Source: Nonomuraea glycinis
Lineage (GTDB): Bacteria > Actinomycetota > Actinomycetes > Streptosporangiales > Streptosporangiaceae
Assembly: GCF_014646515.1 (NCBI RefSeq)
Contig: NZ_BMNK01000013.1
Location: forward strand, 1 to 64,000
Length of the DNA: 64,000 bases
Direction of reading: 5' to 3'
Part shown: positions 1 through 8,966 of the stretch, one piece after another
How positions within the stretch are numbered: position 1 is the first letter of the stretch
How the letters are laid out: every line of letters begins with the position of its first letter
Translations under genes and position numbers: made by a program
Notes under the pieces: generated by a model
The model's input: the letters and a program-made list of their open reading frames with translations, nothing else
Told to the model about the DNA's origin: nothing
Databases searched by the model: none

Positions 1-877
1 CGCGTCAACCGGGCCCATCACGCTGACCACAGCGTGAAATCAACCCCCAGCCGAACCGCTTACTTGACCATACGAAGATCGTGAAAGATCGAGGCTAGAA
101 TCACCGTGGGTAAAACCAGCTGGCCGCCCGTCCCTGTGGTTGGTGACCGTTGGACGGACGGCCGCGGCTGGACAGGCTCGCGTCAGTACTCGCTGGCGCG
201 AGCCTGTCTACGTGGCACTGGATCGCAGGGAATCAGTCGGGCCCCCTCTCGTGTAGCTAATCTTGAGCTTGCCAAACCTGGTTACGAACTCGGCATGAAA
301 CCGAGTTCGCCAGATTGGGCGCTTTTCGCGTGTATGAAGAGCCATCTCCACCTCCTCGTCGAGCATGCTGTTGACCCAATCATGCATGGATCAACATAAG
401 CGAAGAATCTATACCAGCTAGATCTGTCCGTCGAACGGGACAGAGTGGCGGCCTTTGAGCCATTCTGCACAATACATCAATCTAAGGCTGTATAAGGACG
501 AGAGGATTTGCCCTGGATTGACCCAAAACCCAGTACGGAATTCGCTGCTACTCGCTGCCCTTGTGGTCCTATCTCCGCAGGTAGAAGGCTCCTCTGGTGC
601 GCTGCTGTGGTCGTCCACTTGTGGGCGCTGTATGAAGGATGTCGCCGCCTCGTCGCCTGGCTGAAAGCCGTATGTCTGTCAGTGGGGGATCCTGTCAAAT
701 CTCCGGTCGAGACAAAAGCTTGAGCGAGTGCCCATCTAGCTTGAGGTATTCGGACGCATAGGCTCGAAAATCAAAAAACCGTCCATCCGATCCCTCTTCT
801 GTAATGCTCCTTGTCAACCTCCAAAAGGAGTTCCTCTGCCTAGAGAGGTCCCCGGTCGCAGGTGGCGTGAGGAGGTC
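1..877. other. Left edge, no convincing gene
   Basis: No reading frame here resembles a known protein family. A GTG-started frame at 106-399 lies 4 bases after a TAGAAT box but has an unconvincing composition and no recognisable domain. The stretch has lower GC than the right half of the window, and its first 310 bases are rich in hairpins. It probably forms the decayed left flank of the defence island. Confidence 0.5.
122..309. repeat. Three consecutive inverted repeats
   Basis: Three hairpins follow one another. Positions 122-133 pair with 152-163 with one mismatch (GGCCGCCCGTCC against GGACGGACGGCC). Positions 171-182 (GACAGGCTCGCG) pair perfectly with 197-208. Positions 285-293 (CGAACTCGG) pair with 301-309 across a 7-base loop. 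They could be terminators of a gene outside the window, a structured RNA, or remnants of a mobile element. The sequence does not decide between these. Confidence 0.45.
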
Positions 878-1009
878 ATGGCGCTGGTGATGGGCCGGCC
901 CGGCGCTGTCGAGCGCGTGTTGGGGGCCTCAGTCGGAGAACTCTCGGCTGAAGCCCGTCGGACTAGGCCAACCAGTTTCCCTAAAGTGCTGTTTGGCTAC
1001 TCTGAGTGA
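878..1009 (+). CDS. Possible small ORF or gene fragment, 43 aa
   Basis: The frame starts at ATG 878 directly behind a GGAGG-like sequence (GTGAGGAGGTC) and ends with TGA at 1007. It stays open upstream to about 740 without another good start. The product, with MALVMGRPGAVERVL near its start, matches no family I recognise. It is convergent with the Z1 gene, whose stop is 42 bases away. It may be the 3' end of a decayed gene or chance. Confidence 0.2.
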   Translation: MALVMGRPGAVERVLGASVGELSAEARRTRPTSFPKVLFGYSE

Positions 1010-1050
1010 TAATTGATGACTGTTCGGAGTCGCCGGCATCGCCATCGCGA

Positions 1051-3960
1051 TCACCCTCTAACCTCACGGACATCGATGATCGCGGAGTTGCTCCGTGTCC
1101 TGTCGCGCGTTGTGAACGTGACCATACGGCGATCCGGGGAGATTGCCGATCTGGGAGCGACGATGTGGAACGCCACGACGACACGACCTGGATCGACCTC
1201 GGAGGGCGGCCCTACGACTTGGTTCTTATCGATAACGGGGTAGATGATGACGGCACCACGTCGAGGTGCGGTGAGGGCCTCTGTTCCGACGTCGCCGAAC
1301 GATGCCGTCGCTCCCGCGATCCTGTTGGCGACTGGGCGGTGTCGAGACTCACTGATGGCGCCGAAGTACGAAGGGCGGAGACGTGACCGGCGAAATAGAC
1401 TAAGGGATTGCTTGCCATGGATTGTTCCCTGCGCTTCGCCGGACCGGACGTGCTGTGGAAAGAGAAGCGCCCAATCCTTGATCTGACTGCCGCTCAGTCC
1501 ACTCAACCAGCGGACATCAGGCGCGACACTGTCGCGGTCCTCCCAGGCCAGTGCTGAGAAGACCTCGATGAACTCGGAGTGATCCACAAGACCGACAAAA
1601 CCGTTGAAGGCGACCTTGTCGGAAGTTCGGAAGCGGGTCAATTGGTGAATGCTTTTGAATAGGGGTTTGCAAGCAAGCGTATTTTGGCGAATCTGCTTTG
1701 GGTTGCTTGGGTAACCGCGCGGCTCGATGGGAACGCCAGGAGAGCGGCGCTCGGTGAGGACGGCGTTGTACATTTTGTTAGCGGTCGTAGGTTTGAGCCA
1801 TGGCAAATGCTGCGCTACGAGCGGGGGAATTTCCTTTGGCGTCACCTGGGGGCGTCCATCGATCATATGTGCGTAGCGTCGTAGCTCTGCACGAAAATAG
1901 TCTTCATCGAGCACGATTGCCTCGAACGCCTCGTGCAGCTCAGGCGTAATATATAGACGAACGAGATCACGAAAGCCCTTCCGGTAGCCCAACCACCTGC
2001 CCATCTGCATGAGCGTGTCTGCCTGCTTTGTCAAGCGACGATAGTACGAGATAGTCAGTCCTTCGACGGTGAAGCCTCGCGCGAGTTTGTTTCCGCCAAC
2101 AAGGATGCGCCAGACGTTGTTTCGATCGAAGTCAAGATCTTCCTGCTCGATGTCCTTGTCACTGTTTACTACTATCACTGGGTTGCCGACCTGCCCGATA
2201 CGTGAGATGGCCTCTCCCAGGGAAGGGAGCAATTCCTCGAAAGTTGCCGGCGCAGGAAGCCCTTCCCCGACTGCCTGAGTAACGGGAAGCATGTCTCTCT
2301 CGTATAGGAGACGGAGTCGCTCGTGGGAGCTACTAGAAAAATAGCCTGCGGACTTCCATAGTTCGTATACTCTTTCAGCTTGCTCCCGATGTACGTCTCT
2401 TTGCATCGCCTCGTGGATTAGCATTGTGTGATGCTTGAACAAAGCGATACCTTGACGTTCTCTATATACCTTTACGGCGCCAGTGAGTACATAGGCGTCC
2501 AGCGCATCGAGTATTTCTCGCTCGTCCCCTTCGGCTCCATCGGCCTTTAGGATGCGCACGTGCGCCTTCTCGTTTGAGTTAGAAAATGTGCGCTGCTCGC
2601 GATCAAGATCAGAGTCAAGATCATGGAAATCCGGTGCGCCCATATATTCGGGCGTGCGGCCCAGGGAAATCAGGAAGTCTTTCGGGAAAATATTTTCTGC
2701 ATCGCAGGGGTCGATGAAGACGTTCGCGAAGGGAGTAGCCGTATAGCCCACGTACTGAGCCCTAGGCAGCATCACTAGTAGCTGTGAAATTAGTCGATTT
2801 ATAGCCGTCCTCTCTACTTGATCAGCCTTCCATCTCTTCGGGTTGCTGGTGTTTACCGAAGCCTGATCTGACTCGTCGTCCACGATCAAAGTAGGGATCT
2901 CACCCAATCGAGCAGTAATCTTGTTGAGATCCTTCACTAGCTTGCCGAGAACTGTTGCGTTCTTCTTGACCACCAAGAGTCTGGCATCGCTAAAAAAAAG
3001 ATTCTCAGGAGAAAAGAATGGTCGATTGCGCTCTCTCTTCTCGAAGTCAAGGGCGGCGATTCCCTGTTGTAGGCTTTTGTAATCGAAACGATGGTTGGTG
3101 AGACGGTGGATGTCTGGAAAGCCCGTATCGGACGGACGGGTACCGTGACGTACGAACTTGTCGTTGAGCCAATCCGGGTCGTCTTGGTAATCGATCGAAT
3201 CGAGGGCTTCATGGTCGTGGGGGTTGATTCCCCGAAGGATGTTCTCTCGGCCGACAAGCTCCATGTCCAGTCGCCGCTGCGTCTGAGCGCGGAGTAGATC
3301 GGTGGTACCGGTGAGGACGATAATCAGCCGGTATCCGACGTCAATGGCTTTGGCGAGCACACCTGTGAAGTTTGCGGTTTTACCGCTCTGGACGTAGCCA
3401 ACGACGAGGCCCTTAGCCTGATAAGCGTCTTCCCGGGTTGGATCCGAGAGGCGCTCGACTACCCGGTCTGTCGCGGCGTTCAGGTCGGAGACCGCTATAG
3501 GGGACCAGTTACGACTTAGGAACTGACTGTAATGGTTCCAATAGAAACCGCGCTCCTGTCGAATAGACTCGGTATACCAGGGATCCCACTGGTCCGCGAT
3601 AATGATGGGCTCCTCGACGCCGGCGACGGGGAAGCGCTCACGGAAAAGAACCGCGGTCTCGTTGTCTACCATCAGCCGCCGCACAATTTCCCTACGGCGA
3701 TCTTCTGTATTAGCCGCCGTACCTGCGGCCCAGGCTTCCTCGGTTTCAGCGCTGTCCCAGGTTGCCAATCGAAGGTGGAGCCCTTTAGTGAGGGCATCGT
3801 CCGGGTGACTGCTCGCGAGGTGAGTCCGGAGGGCTACGTCGTCGCACTTCACCAAGGGGTCCTCGCAGGCGAATGCCGCTGCGCTGTGCAAGCCACGTGG
3901 GCCCATAGTGTCCATCAGAGCGAGCGCACCCAGATAAGCCTTACGGAATGCATCAGTCAT
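1051..3960 (-). CDS. Z1 domain-containing superfamily II helicase-like protein
   Basis: A 969-residue putative nucleic-acid motor of a defence operon. Visible motifs are a Walker A loop GYVQSGKT (residues 188-195), a Walker B-type TLIVDDESDQAS, the helicase motif GYTATPFAN, and the Z1 signature near residue 650 (GGNKLARGFTVEGL, then LMQMGRWLGYR). Z1 proteins are known from predicted restriction-linked operons with MORC-type ATPases, where they are thought to act as helicases or translocases. Its ATG overlaps the stop of the upstream PD-(D/E)XK gene by 4 bases, so it is the last gene of a three-gene unit starting at 6433. Base composition is clearly less GC-rich than in the rest of the window. 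The family is certain; the biochemical action is inferred. Confidence 0.93.
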   Translation of the reverse strand: MTDAFRKAYLGALALMDTMGPRGLHSAAAFACEDPLVKCDDVALRTHLASSHPDDALTKGLHLRLATWDSAETEEAWAAGTAANTEDRRREIVRRLMVDNETAVLFRERFPVAGVEEPIIIADQWDPWYTESIRQERGFYWNHYSQFLSRNWSPIAVSDLNAATDRVVERLSDPTREDAYQAKGLVVGYVQSGKTANFTGVLAKAIDVGYRLIIVLTGTTDLLRAQTQRRLDMELVGRENILRGINPHDHEALDSIDYQDDPDWLNDKFVRHGTRPSDTGFPDIHRLTNHRFDYKSLQQGIAALDFEKRERNRPFFSPENLFFSDARLLVVKKNATVLGKLVKDLNKITARLGEIPTLIVDDESDQASVNTSNPKRWKADQVERTAINRLISQLLVMLPRAQYVGYTATPFANVFIDPCDAENIFPKDFLISLGRTPEYMGAPDFHDLDSDLDREQRTFSNSNEKAHVRILKADGAEGDEREILDALDAYVLTGAVKVYRERQGIALFKHHTMLIHEAMQRDVHREQAERVYELWKSAGYFSSSSHERLRLLYERDMLPVTQAVGEGLPAPATFEELLPSLGEAISRIGQVGNPVIVVNSDKDIEQEDLDFDRNNVWRILVGGNKLARGFTVEGLTISYYRRLTKQADTLMQMGRWLGYRKGFRDLVRLYITPELHEAFEAIVLDEDYFRAELRRYAHMIDGRPQVTPKEIPPLVAQHLPWLKPTTANKMYNAVLTERRSPGVPIEPRGYPSNPKQIRQNTLACKPLFKSIHQLTRFRTSDKVAFNGFVGLVDHSEFIEVFSALAWEDRDSVAPDVRWLSGLSGSQIKDWALLFPQHVRSGEAQGTIHGKQSLSLFRRSRLRPSYFGAISESRHRPVANRIAGATASFGDVGTEALTAPRRGAVIIYPVIDKNQVVGPPSEVDPGRVVVAFHIVAPRSAISPDRRMVTFTTRDRTRSNSAIIDVREVRG

Positions 3961-4934
3961 ATGGTTGCTCCTTGGTCCAAGGCGTCAATCAGAAACTGGG
4001 GTGTGGTCGCGCCGATAGGATGGTCTGTCAGGTCAATGCGGTACCGAACATCCGAGATACGGGCGAGAGTGACATCTCTCAGTTTGGTAGGAGTCAGGCT
4101 CGGGAAGGTGTCTACAACGGCGAAAGCCATAGATTTTCCACGTAGACGCCAGCGGGTTCGACAAGTCTTCTCGTGCTGCTCTCGCCATCCTGCGGCGTGA
4201 AGATGATGATCGAGTTCGAGGCGATGATCTCCAATATCATGCTGTACTGCGTTGACCAGTTCGGGCAAGGTTCGGCCGTCCGTCGACTCGGCTTGGGTTA
4301 GCTGGTGGGAGACCAGCCAGAGAGGACGATCTTTATTCGGAAGGAGTTGCGTCAAAGAGCCGATCCAATGGGCACGTCGCTCCGCGCCCGTCGTCTTGAC
4401 CTCTACGTCATGGCCGAGCAAGCCGAAATCGTGCTCCTCACGATCAGGGCCGCGCCATGCCCACAATGCTTCCTGCGGTCCCAGTACACGGATTAGCCCA
4501 AGAAATAGCATGAGCTCGCCGAATAGCCCTAGTTCTTTCTCGGTCGAAAGCCTGTCCGCATGGGTCAATAGCCGGCCGAGGAGTCTAATGGTCTCGTTCA
4601 GCGCGGTGCCGAGGCTCAATCCCTGCAACTGGATTCCGTCGGCGACGGCACAGAGTAGAGGATATGCGCTAGTAAATAGCAGTGGTTCGCTGATCACGAC
4701 TTCGAGAAAACGCTGATTGCCCCGATGAACCGGCCGGAGCTGGACATGCTCTAGGCCGGTCTCCCGTCGAGGCTCGATAACCGTGACCTGGGCGCGGAGC
4801 CCGATCTCCCGATGCTTGGGGTCGATAAACAATGTTAGTCGCGGGTGGCCTGCGATCGGATGTTCCATTGGAATTGCTCGTTGAATGAACTCATCAAAGC
4901 TGTCCGCACTGAGATGCCGGGCGGAATTCGTCAT
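3957..4934 (-). CDS. PD-(D/E)XK motif protein (DUF4420)
   Basis: A 325-residue protein of the DUF4420 family. The putative nuclease core can be read as GLFGEL (conserved Glu), then HDFGLLGHDVEVKTT, where Asp of HDF and the ExK of EVK are the expected metal-binding and catalytic residues. H-x-I-x-x-L-x-Q-L-like text follows, as in other members. The gene is coupled by 4-base overlaps to the ATPase upstream (ATG at 4934) and the Z1 gene downstream, so the three products should be made together. It is the likely nuclease of this ATPase-nuclease-Z1 module, although nuclease activity of the family is inferred from its fold. Confidence 0.88.
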   Translation of the reverse strand: MTNSARHLSADSFDEFIQRAIPMEHPIAGHPRLTLFIDPKHREIGLRAQVTVIEPRRETGLEHVQLRPVHRGNQRFLEVVISEPLLFTSAYPLLCAVADGIQLQGLSLGTALNETIRLLGRLLTHADRLSTEKELGLFGELMLFLGLIRVLGPQEALWAWRGPDREEHDFGLLGHDVEVKTTGAERRAHWIGSLTQLLPNKDRPLWLVSHQLTQAESTDGRTLPELVNAVQHDIGDHRLELDHHLHAAGWREQHEKTCRTRWRLRGKSMAFAVVDTFPSLTPTKLRDVTLARISDVRYRIDLTDHPIGATTPQFLIDALDQGATI

Positions 4935-6433
4935 AGCTGCTCGCTCTTCGCTGCGGCGATGAGAATCTCTTGATAGAGTACGATGTTATCTTTGTCTCTG
5001 ACGCCGAGATAGTCTCCACGAAATAGCTCCTCGACAATCAGGTATAGCAGTGCTTTCAGTAGCGGCGTGTCGTTGACGCTACGACGCTCCCCCTTGGAGT
5101 TGGGACGGTATTTCTCATTTAGCCAGAGGGCGCGTTTATCGCGGTCGATTTCAAAGAAATCCTCGCCGGAAAAGCGTTTCCAGCGGATGTCGATCGGCTC
5201 GGAATCTTCGTCGAATGGGATCTCTCGCTCGATGGCTTTGCGCAATTCCGGAGCGATGCCTTTACCCAGTGGTGCCATCTTGCGTCGACCATTGCTTCGC
5301 TTTCGAGACTCCCGGAATGCTTGCTCCGCACTTTCTAGATAGTCGTAGAAGGTTGTCCCGTCCTTGGCTTTTGCCTGTTCTGCCAGCTGTGTAAATTCGG
5401 GGCCGACGTTAACTTTGGACTTCTCCGGATTCATGGTGAAGAGCCGCACGATGTCGTCATCGATTGTCACCTCGATGCGGGCGAGCTGGAGCCGTCGGTC
5501 GGAGGAGTGGATCCCGTGCCATCCTTCTCCGGCTTGAAGCAGTCGGTCACGTCGGTAGAAGTAGATCCCTTGACGAGCCTCCGGTCCTCCGGTCAACTTG
5601 AACTGTGGAGAGACGGATCTACCAGGCCAGATATGGCATCTAAACTTCAGGGTGATGTCGCCGATTTTTGCCGACAGCTCTTTCGGATAGCCGGCCTGGC
5701 CTGACCGGGCGTAGCCGAACGGGTTGAGTGACTCCACGGGAATCCTCGCGCCAGAGGCGTCGGTCTCGATGTCCTCGACGTCGATTTCGATCGAGATCTT
5801 TCCCGCGTGGATGGTCTTGTGGAAGACGAGGCCAAGGTGGTTGCGGAGAGCGGTGGCGGTACGAGAGATGAACTCTTCAACGCGTTTGGGATCGTCGGTC
5901 GCCGGAAACCCTGTGACGTTGTCCCAACGAATCACTGTTCCGGTGTCGACGCCCTCGATGTCCCACTTCCGGTTGAACTCATCCTCCGCGAAGTCGGTAG
6001 GGATGATGTCGCAGTGGAATCCCTTGCGGTTCTCGTCGAGGAGCCAGCGGCGACCGACGGCGGCAGATCCGCGAGCCTTTGAGATCACGGTCAGACTGCG
6101 AGCTTGACTGAACGACGCTGTCTTCAAGCCCAGGCCAAATTTACCCAGGTCGTTGGCGCTGTATGAACGTTGTCCGCCAATGGTCATCGCTGAGTCGATC
6201 TTCGATTCAGGTATGCCATGACCATTATCTACGACGTAGAGAGCGCGAAGTCGCCCCTCTAAGCGAACGAGGCGGATGAGCACGTGACTGGCGCCCGCGT
6301 CGATGGAGTTGTCCACTAAGTCGGCGAGAGCTGTCTCCAGGGAGTGGTTACGGCCTAGCCCTTCGAGGGCGCGGGGGTCCGGCGGCAGTTCCAGGGAACC
6401 GCTCGTGGGAATCTGATCTCGCCAAGTAGACAT
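4931..6433 (-). CDS. MORC/HSP90-type ATP-binding protein
   Basis: A 500-residue GHKL ATPase. The nucleotide-binding motifs lie in the first 110 residues: ALADLVDNSIDAGA (residues 36-48), VVDNGHGI (67-74) and LGKFGLGLKTASFSQ (96-110). This arrangement matches prokaryotic MORC homologues of restriction-modification operons, thought to clamp or loop DNA on ATP binding. The ATG at 6433 has GGAG upstream and begins the leftward operon, followed by the DUF4420 and Z1 genes. A second, larger ATPase of this class lies at 12084-14510, so the island has two. Confidence 0.88.
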   Translation of the reverse strand: MSTWRDQIPTSGSLELPPDPRALEGLGRNHSLETALADLVDNSIDAGASHVLIRLVRLEGRLRALYVVDNGHGIPESKIDSAMTIGGQRSYSANDLGKFGLGLKTASFSQARSLTVISKARGSAAVGRRWLLDENRKGFHCDIIPTDFAEDEFNRKWDIEGVDTGTVIRWDNVTGFPATDDPKRVEEFISRTATALRNHLGLVFHKTIHAGKISIEIDVEDIETDASGARIPVESLNPFGYARSGQAGYPKELSAKIGDITLKFRCHIWPGRSVSPQFKLTGGPEARQGIYFYRRDRLLQAGEGWHGIHSSDRRLQLARIEVTIDDDIVRLFTMNPEKSKVNVGPEFTQLAEQAKAKDGTTFYDYLESAEQAFRESRKRSNGRRKMAPLGKGIAPELRKAIEREIPFDEDSEPIDIRWKRFSGEDFFEIDRDKRALWLNEKYRPNSKGERRSVNDTPLLKALLYLIVEELFRGDYLGVRDKDNIVLYQEILIAAAKSEQL

Positions 6434-6948
6434 GCTTGGTACTCCATGATGACGCTCCGCACAACGATGCTAAACCAAGGTAACGGTAGATTCGGCGATC
6501 CTTGGCTCTCGTCGATAACAGTTGTGAACTGGGTAACTCGTACTCAGCAGTAGGCTGGCCACTGCTGCCGAGTTGTAGGCGATTGTCCTAGACGTCCTGA
6601 TCGCATGGTGTTGTTCTCATGCCCTGAGTTGAAGCGCGGCGGCGGTTGCGCCGATTCGTTGCCGCCTGCATAGCGAACAGGCGGGGATTCATCGGGATGG
6701 CCCTGATGAACGGCGATCGCGTTGGTGGCCCCTCAAGGACAGGATCATCTCGCGGCCATAGTCCGTACCGTGACGAGATTGCCGAACGAGGGCCCGCTAT
6801 GAGTTCCTCGGTTGGCGTGCCGATGACCAGTAGCGGTTTGGTGATGCGGACTACCTACTCGCGAGCCTTCTGGCGGCCCTGCGTCGTCAGCTCAGCTCTT
6901 GATCGTCTTAGTGGTGTCAGTGCCTTTCGCCACCTTGCTCCGCTTTCC
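6434..6948. other. Non-coding gap inside the defence island
   Basis: This 515-base gap must hold the promoter of the leftward ATPase-DUF4420-Z1 operon near its left end. A small hairpin, CCGCCTG 6662-6668 with CAGGCGG 6678-6684, could end the Eco29kI-like transcript. A frame on the plus strand (6646-7017) runs into the endonuclease gene on the other strand and has no family resemblance, so I do not call it. Confidence 0.4.
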
Positions 6949-7563
6949 TCACCGCCATGGGACTTCCCCGACCAGTGCGATTCGGGCGGCGATGTGTGCT
7001 TTCGCTTGCTCGATTAAGGCGTCCCGGTCGTGATCGCTCTCGCCGTAGGTGCGGTTCCGGCCTTGGTGGACCGTGTCCCACTTGCTGCGAGCGCTCTTGC
7101 GGGTCGACGCCCCCTGCTCATTGCTGCCAAAGCCGCGTAGGACCGCGTTCCATACAGGTTGATAGTTGACGCGTAGACCGTTCTCGCCGAGGTCCGCGTG
7201 GACGTCGGGCATCCGCAGCAGGCGGACGGCGAACTCCGTCAGGGACAGCCCTCCGCCCTCGATAGAGCGTCCATGCCCCCGGACGCGCGCCCAGAGCGGG
7301 CTTCGGCTCTTGGTCGCGACACCGGTCGCGCTGTTGTGGGAGAGGGACTGTCCCACGTAGATCGGGATGTCGTGTGGGACGAGCGGCGTGTACAGGGGTT
7401 CGGAGGCTCCCGCGTAGTAGATGGCGTAAAGACCGGATCCGTCGAATTTTGGGATCTCCGGTGCCAGGGGCACCAACGGCTGGGCCTCGAGCTCGTGGCA
7501 GATGACCGCGGTGATGTTCCTCGTGTCGAGGGGGTCGTAGAACTGGGGGGTGTAGTCGGACAC
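6949..7563 (-). CDS. Eco29kI family GIY-YIG restriction endonuclease
   Basis: A 204-residue type II endonuclease of the Eco29kI family. The GIY-YIG core appears as GLYAIYYAG, followed about 20 residues later by IPIYVGQS. Other family text includes LWARVRGHGRSI, YQPVWNAVLRGFGSNEQG and WDTVHQGR. Known members (Eco29kI, NgoMIII) cut CCGCGG; that this enzyme does so is inference. I start at GTG 7563 because TACCCT lies 7 bases upstream, as expected for a leaderless transcript; a GTG at 7599 is the alternative. It is divergent from the C5 methyltransferase, the normal partner. Confidence 0.9.
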   Translation of the reverse strand: MSDYTPQFYDPLDTRNITAVICHELEAQPLVPLAPEIPKFDGSGLYAIYYAGASEPLYTPLVPHDIPIYVGQSLSHNSATGVATKSRSPLWARVRGHGRSIEGGGLSLTEFAVRLLRMPDVHADLGENGLRVNYQPVWNAVLRGFGSNEQGASTRKSARSKWDTVHQGRNRTYGESDHDRDALIEQAKAHIAARIALVGEVPWR

Positions 7564-7664
7564 TCGCGAGAGGGTATCGCCGTGGGACGCCCGTCGCACG
7601 CGGATCCGGTAGTCGGCGGCTCAAGGGCCGAAACTCTCTCCCGAGCATATCATGATCATCAACT

Positions 7665-7682
7665 CCGCGGTATGCTTTGCCC
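7665..7682 (+). promoter_or_regulatory. Methyltransferase promoter with embedded CCGCGG
   Basis: A TATGCT box at 7671-7676 lies 6 bases before the ATG at 7683, which fits leaderless transcription of the methyltransferase. Directly before it, at 7665-7670, is CCGCGG, the site cut by the best-known relatives of the neighbouring endonuclease. Methylation of this site could tune the promoter. CCGCGG is common in high-GC DNA, so this is suggestive only. Confidence 0.5.
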
Positions 7683-8966
7683 ATGCCTGATCAGCGAGAA
7701 GAGCCCGTCCGTGACCCCTCGGCTGTGGAACTGTTCGCGGGCGGGGGTGGGCTGGCGATGGCGGTCCACCGCGCCGGCTTTCGGCCGTTGCTGTTCAACG
7801 AGTACGCGAGGCGTGCCTGCGAGACTTTGGCGTCCAATGGCGCCCAGCGGGTGCCGGTGGAGGGGAGTCCCTGGATTCCGGAGCCTGGCGAGGCGTGTCC
7901 GCTGATTGAGGGGGACGTGCGTGACGTCGAGTTCGGGTATCTCGGTGGGAGGGTTGACGTGCTCGCGGGTGGTCCTCCATGCCAGCCGTTCAGCCTGGGT
8001 GGGGTGGCCAAGGGTGACGAGGATGAGCGGAACATGTTCCCGCAGATGTTCCGTGCCATCCGCGAGATGAGGCCCAAGGCTGTTATCTGTGAGAACGTCC
8101 GCGGGCTTCTCCGCCCTTCGTTCAAACCCTACTTCGACTACATCCTTCGTGAGATGGAGCTTCCCTTCGAGGAGCGTGCTGGGGACACGACCTGGCAGGA
8201 GCATGATGCTGTGCTTCGGGAGAGAATCCTGGAGAGGAGCGAGGATCTCTCGCGGCGCTACCAAGTGGTCATGACTCCTGTTAACGCCGCCGACTATGGT
8301 GTCCCTCAAATCAGGCAGCGGATCATCATCGTGGCTTTTCGCGCTGACCTTGAGGTTAATTTGGAGAGGTTCAGGAGGCTCATCGAGCCGAAATTCTCCG
8401 AAGCGGCTCTAATTCACTCAATGGTTGATGGTGACTATTGGGATCGGCACAATGTTTCCAATTCAACGAGGGAACGGGTGCTTGAGCGGTTGCCGAGCGT
8501 GCTTCCGTTGGCGGATGGCAAACGTCCTTGGCGCACGCTTCGAGACGCGATAGCGGGGATTGAGGGGATCGAGGGGTGCGAGAAGCCACTCCCTCCCATT
8601 CCCCCGGAGTGGCTCGATCGACAGGAGCACTATCTTGGGGGCTTCACGGATCATGTTGGTTGGCCCAACGCGCGAATCTACGCCGGGCACACACCCAACG
8701 TGTTGGATCGCCCCGCGAAGACGGTCAAGGCGGGGGTCCATGGAGTGCCCGGAGGTGAGTCCGTCATGCTGCTCGATGATGGGACGCACCGTTATATGAG
8801 TGTCCGGGAGACCGCTCGTGTCATGACGTTCCCCGATGACTGGAAGCTTCAGGGGCCGCGCGGGGAGAAGATGCGGCAGTTGGGCAACGCGGTTCCCGTG
8901 GTGCTCGGCGAGGTCTTCGCGAAGGCGGTCGCGGACACGTTGCGAGACGCTGAGTACGGATCATGA
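7683..8966 (+). CDS. DNA (cytosine-5-)-methyltransferase
   Basis: A 427-residue C5-cytosine methyltransferase that should protect host DNA from the divergent endonuclease. Conserved blocks run in the usual order: motif I ELFAGGGGLAMAVHRAGF (residues 16-33), motif IV GGPPCQPFS with catalytic Cys100, motif VI ENVRG, motif VIII QIRQRIIIVA, motif IX SVRETARVMTFPDDW and motif X GNAVPVVLGEVFAKAV. The target-recognition region lies between VIII and IX. I start at ATG 7683 rather than a TTG two codons earlier because of the TATGCT box. The stop overlaps the Vsr ATG by 4 bases, so the two are co-translated. Confidence 0.96.
   Translation: MPDQREEPVRDPSAVELFAGGGGLAMAVHRAGFRPLLFNEYARRACETLASNGAQRVPVEGSPWIPEPGEACPLIEGDVRDVEFGYLGGRVDVLAGGPPCQPFSLGGVAKGDEDERNMFPQMFRAIREMRPKAVICENVRGLLRPSFKPYFDYILREMELPFEERAGDTTWQEHDAVLRERILERSEDLSRRYQVVMTPVNAADYGVPQIRQRIIIVAFRADLEVNLERFRRLIEPKFSEAALIHSMVDGDYWDRHNVSNSTRERVLERLPSVLPLADGKRPWRTLRDAIAGIEGIEGCEKPLPPIPPEWLDRQEHYLGGFTDHVGWPNARIYAGHTPNVLDRPAKTVKAGVHGVPGGESVMLLDDGTHRYMSVRETARVMTFPDDWKLQGPRGEKMRQLGNAVPVVLGEVFAKAVADTLRDAEYGS

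Noticed and set aside
106..399. 97-residue plus-strand frame after a TAGAAT box
   Set aside because: No family resemblance and odd composition; it covers all three hairpins, which suggests non-coding DNA.
6646..7017. 123-residue frame between the ATPase and endonuclease genes
   Set aside because: It runs into the well-supported endonuclease gene on the other strand and has no recognisable domain.
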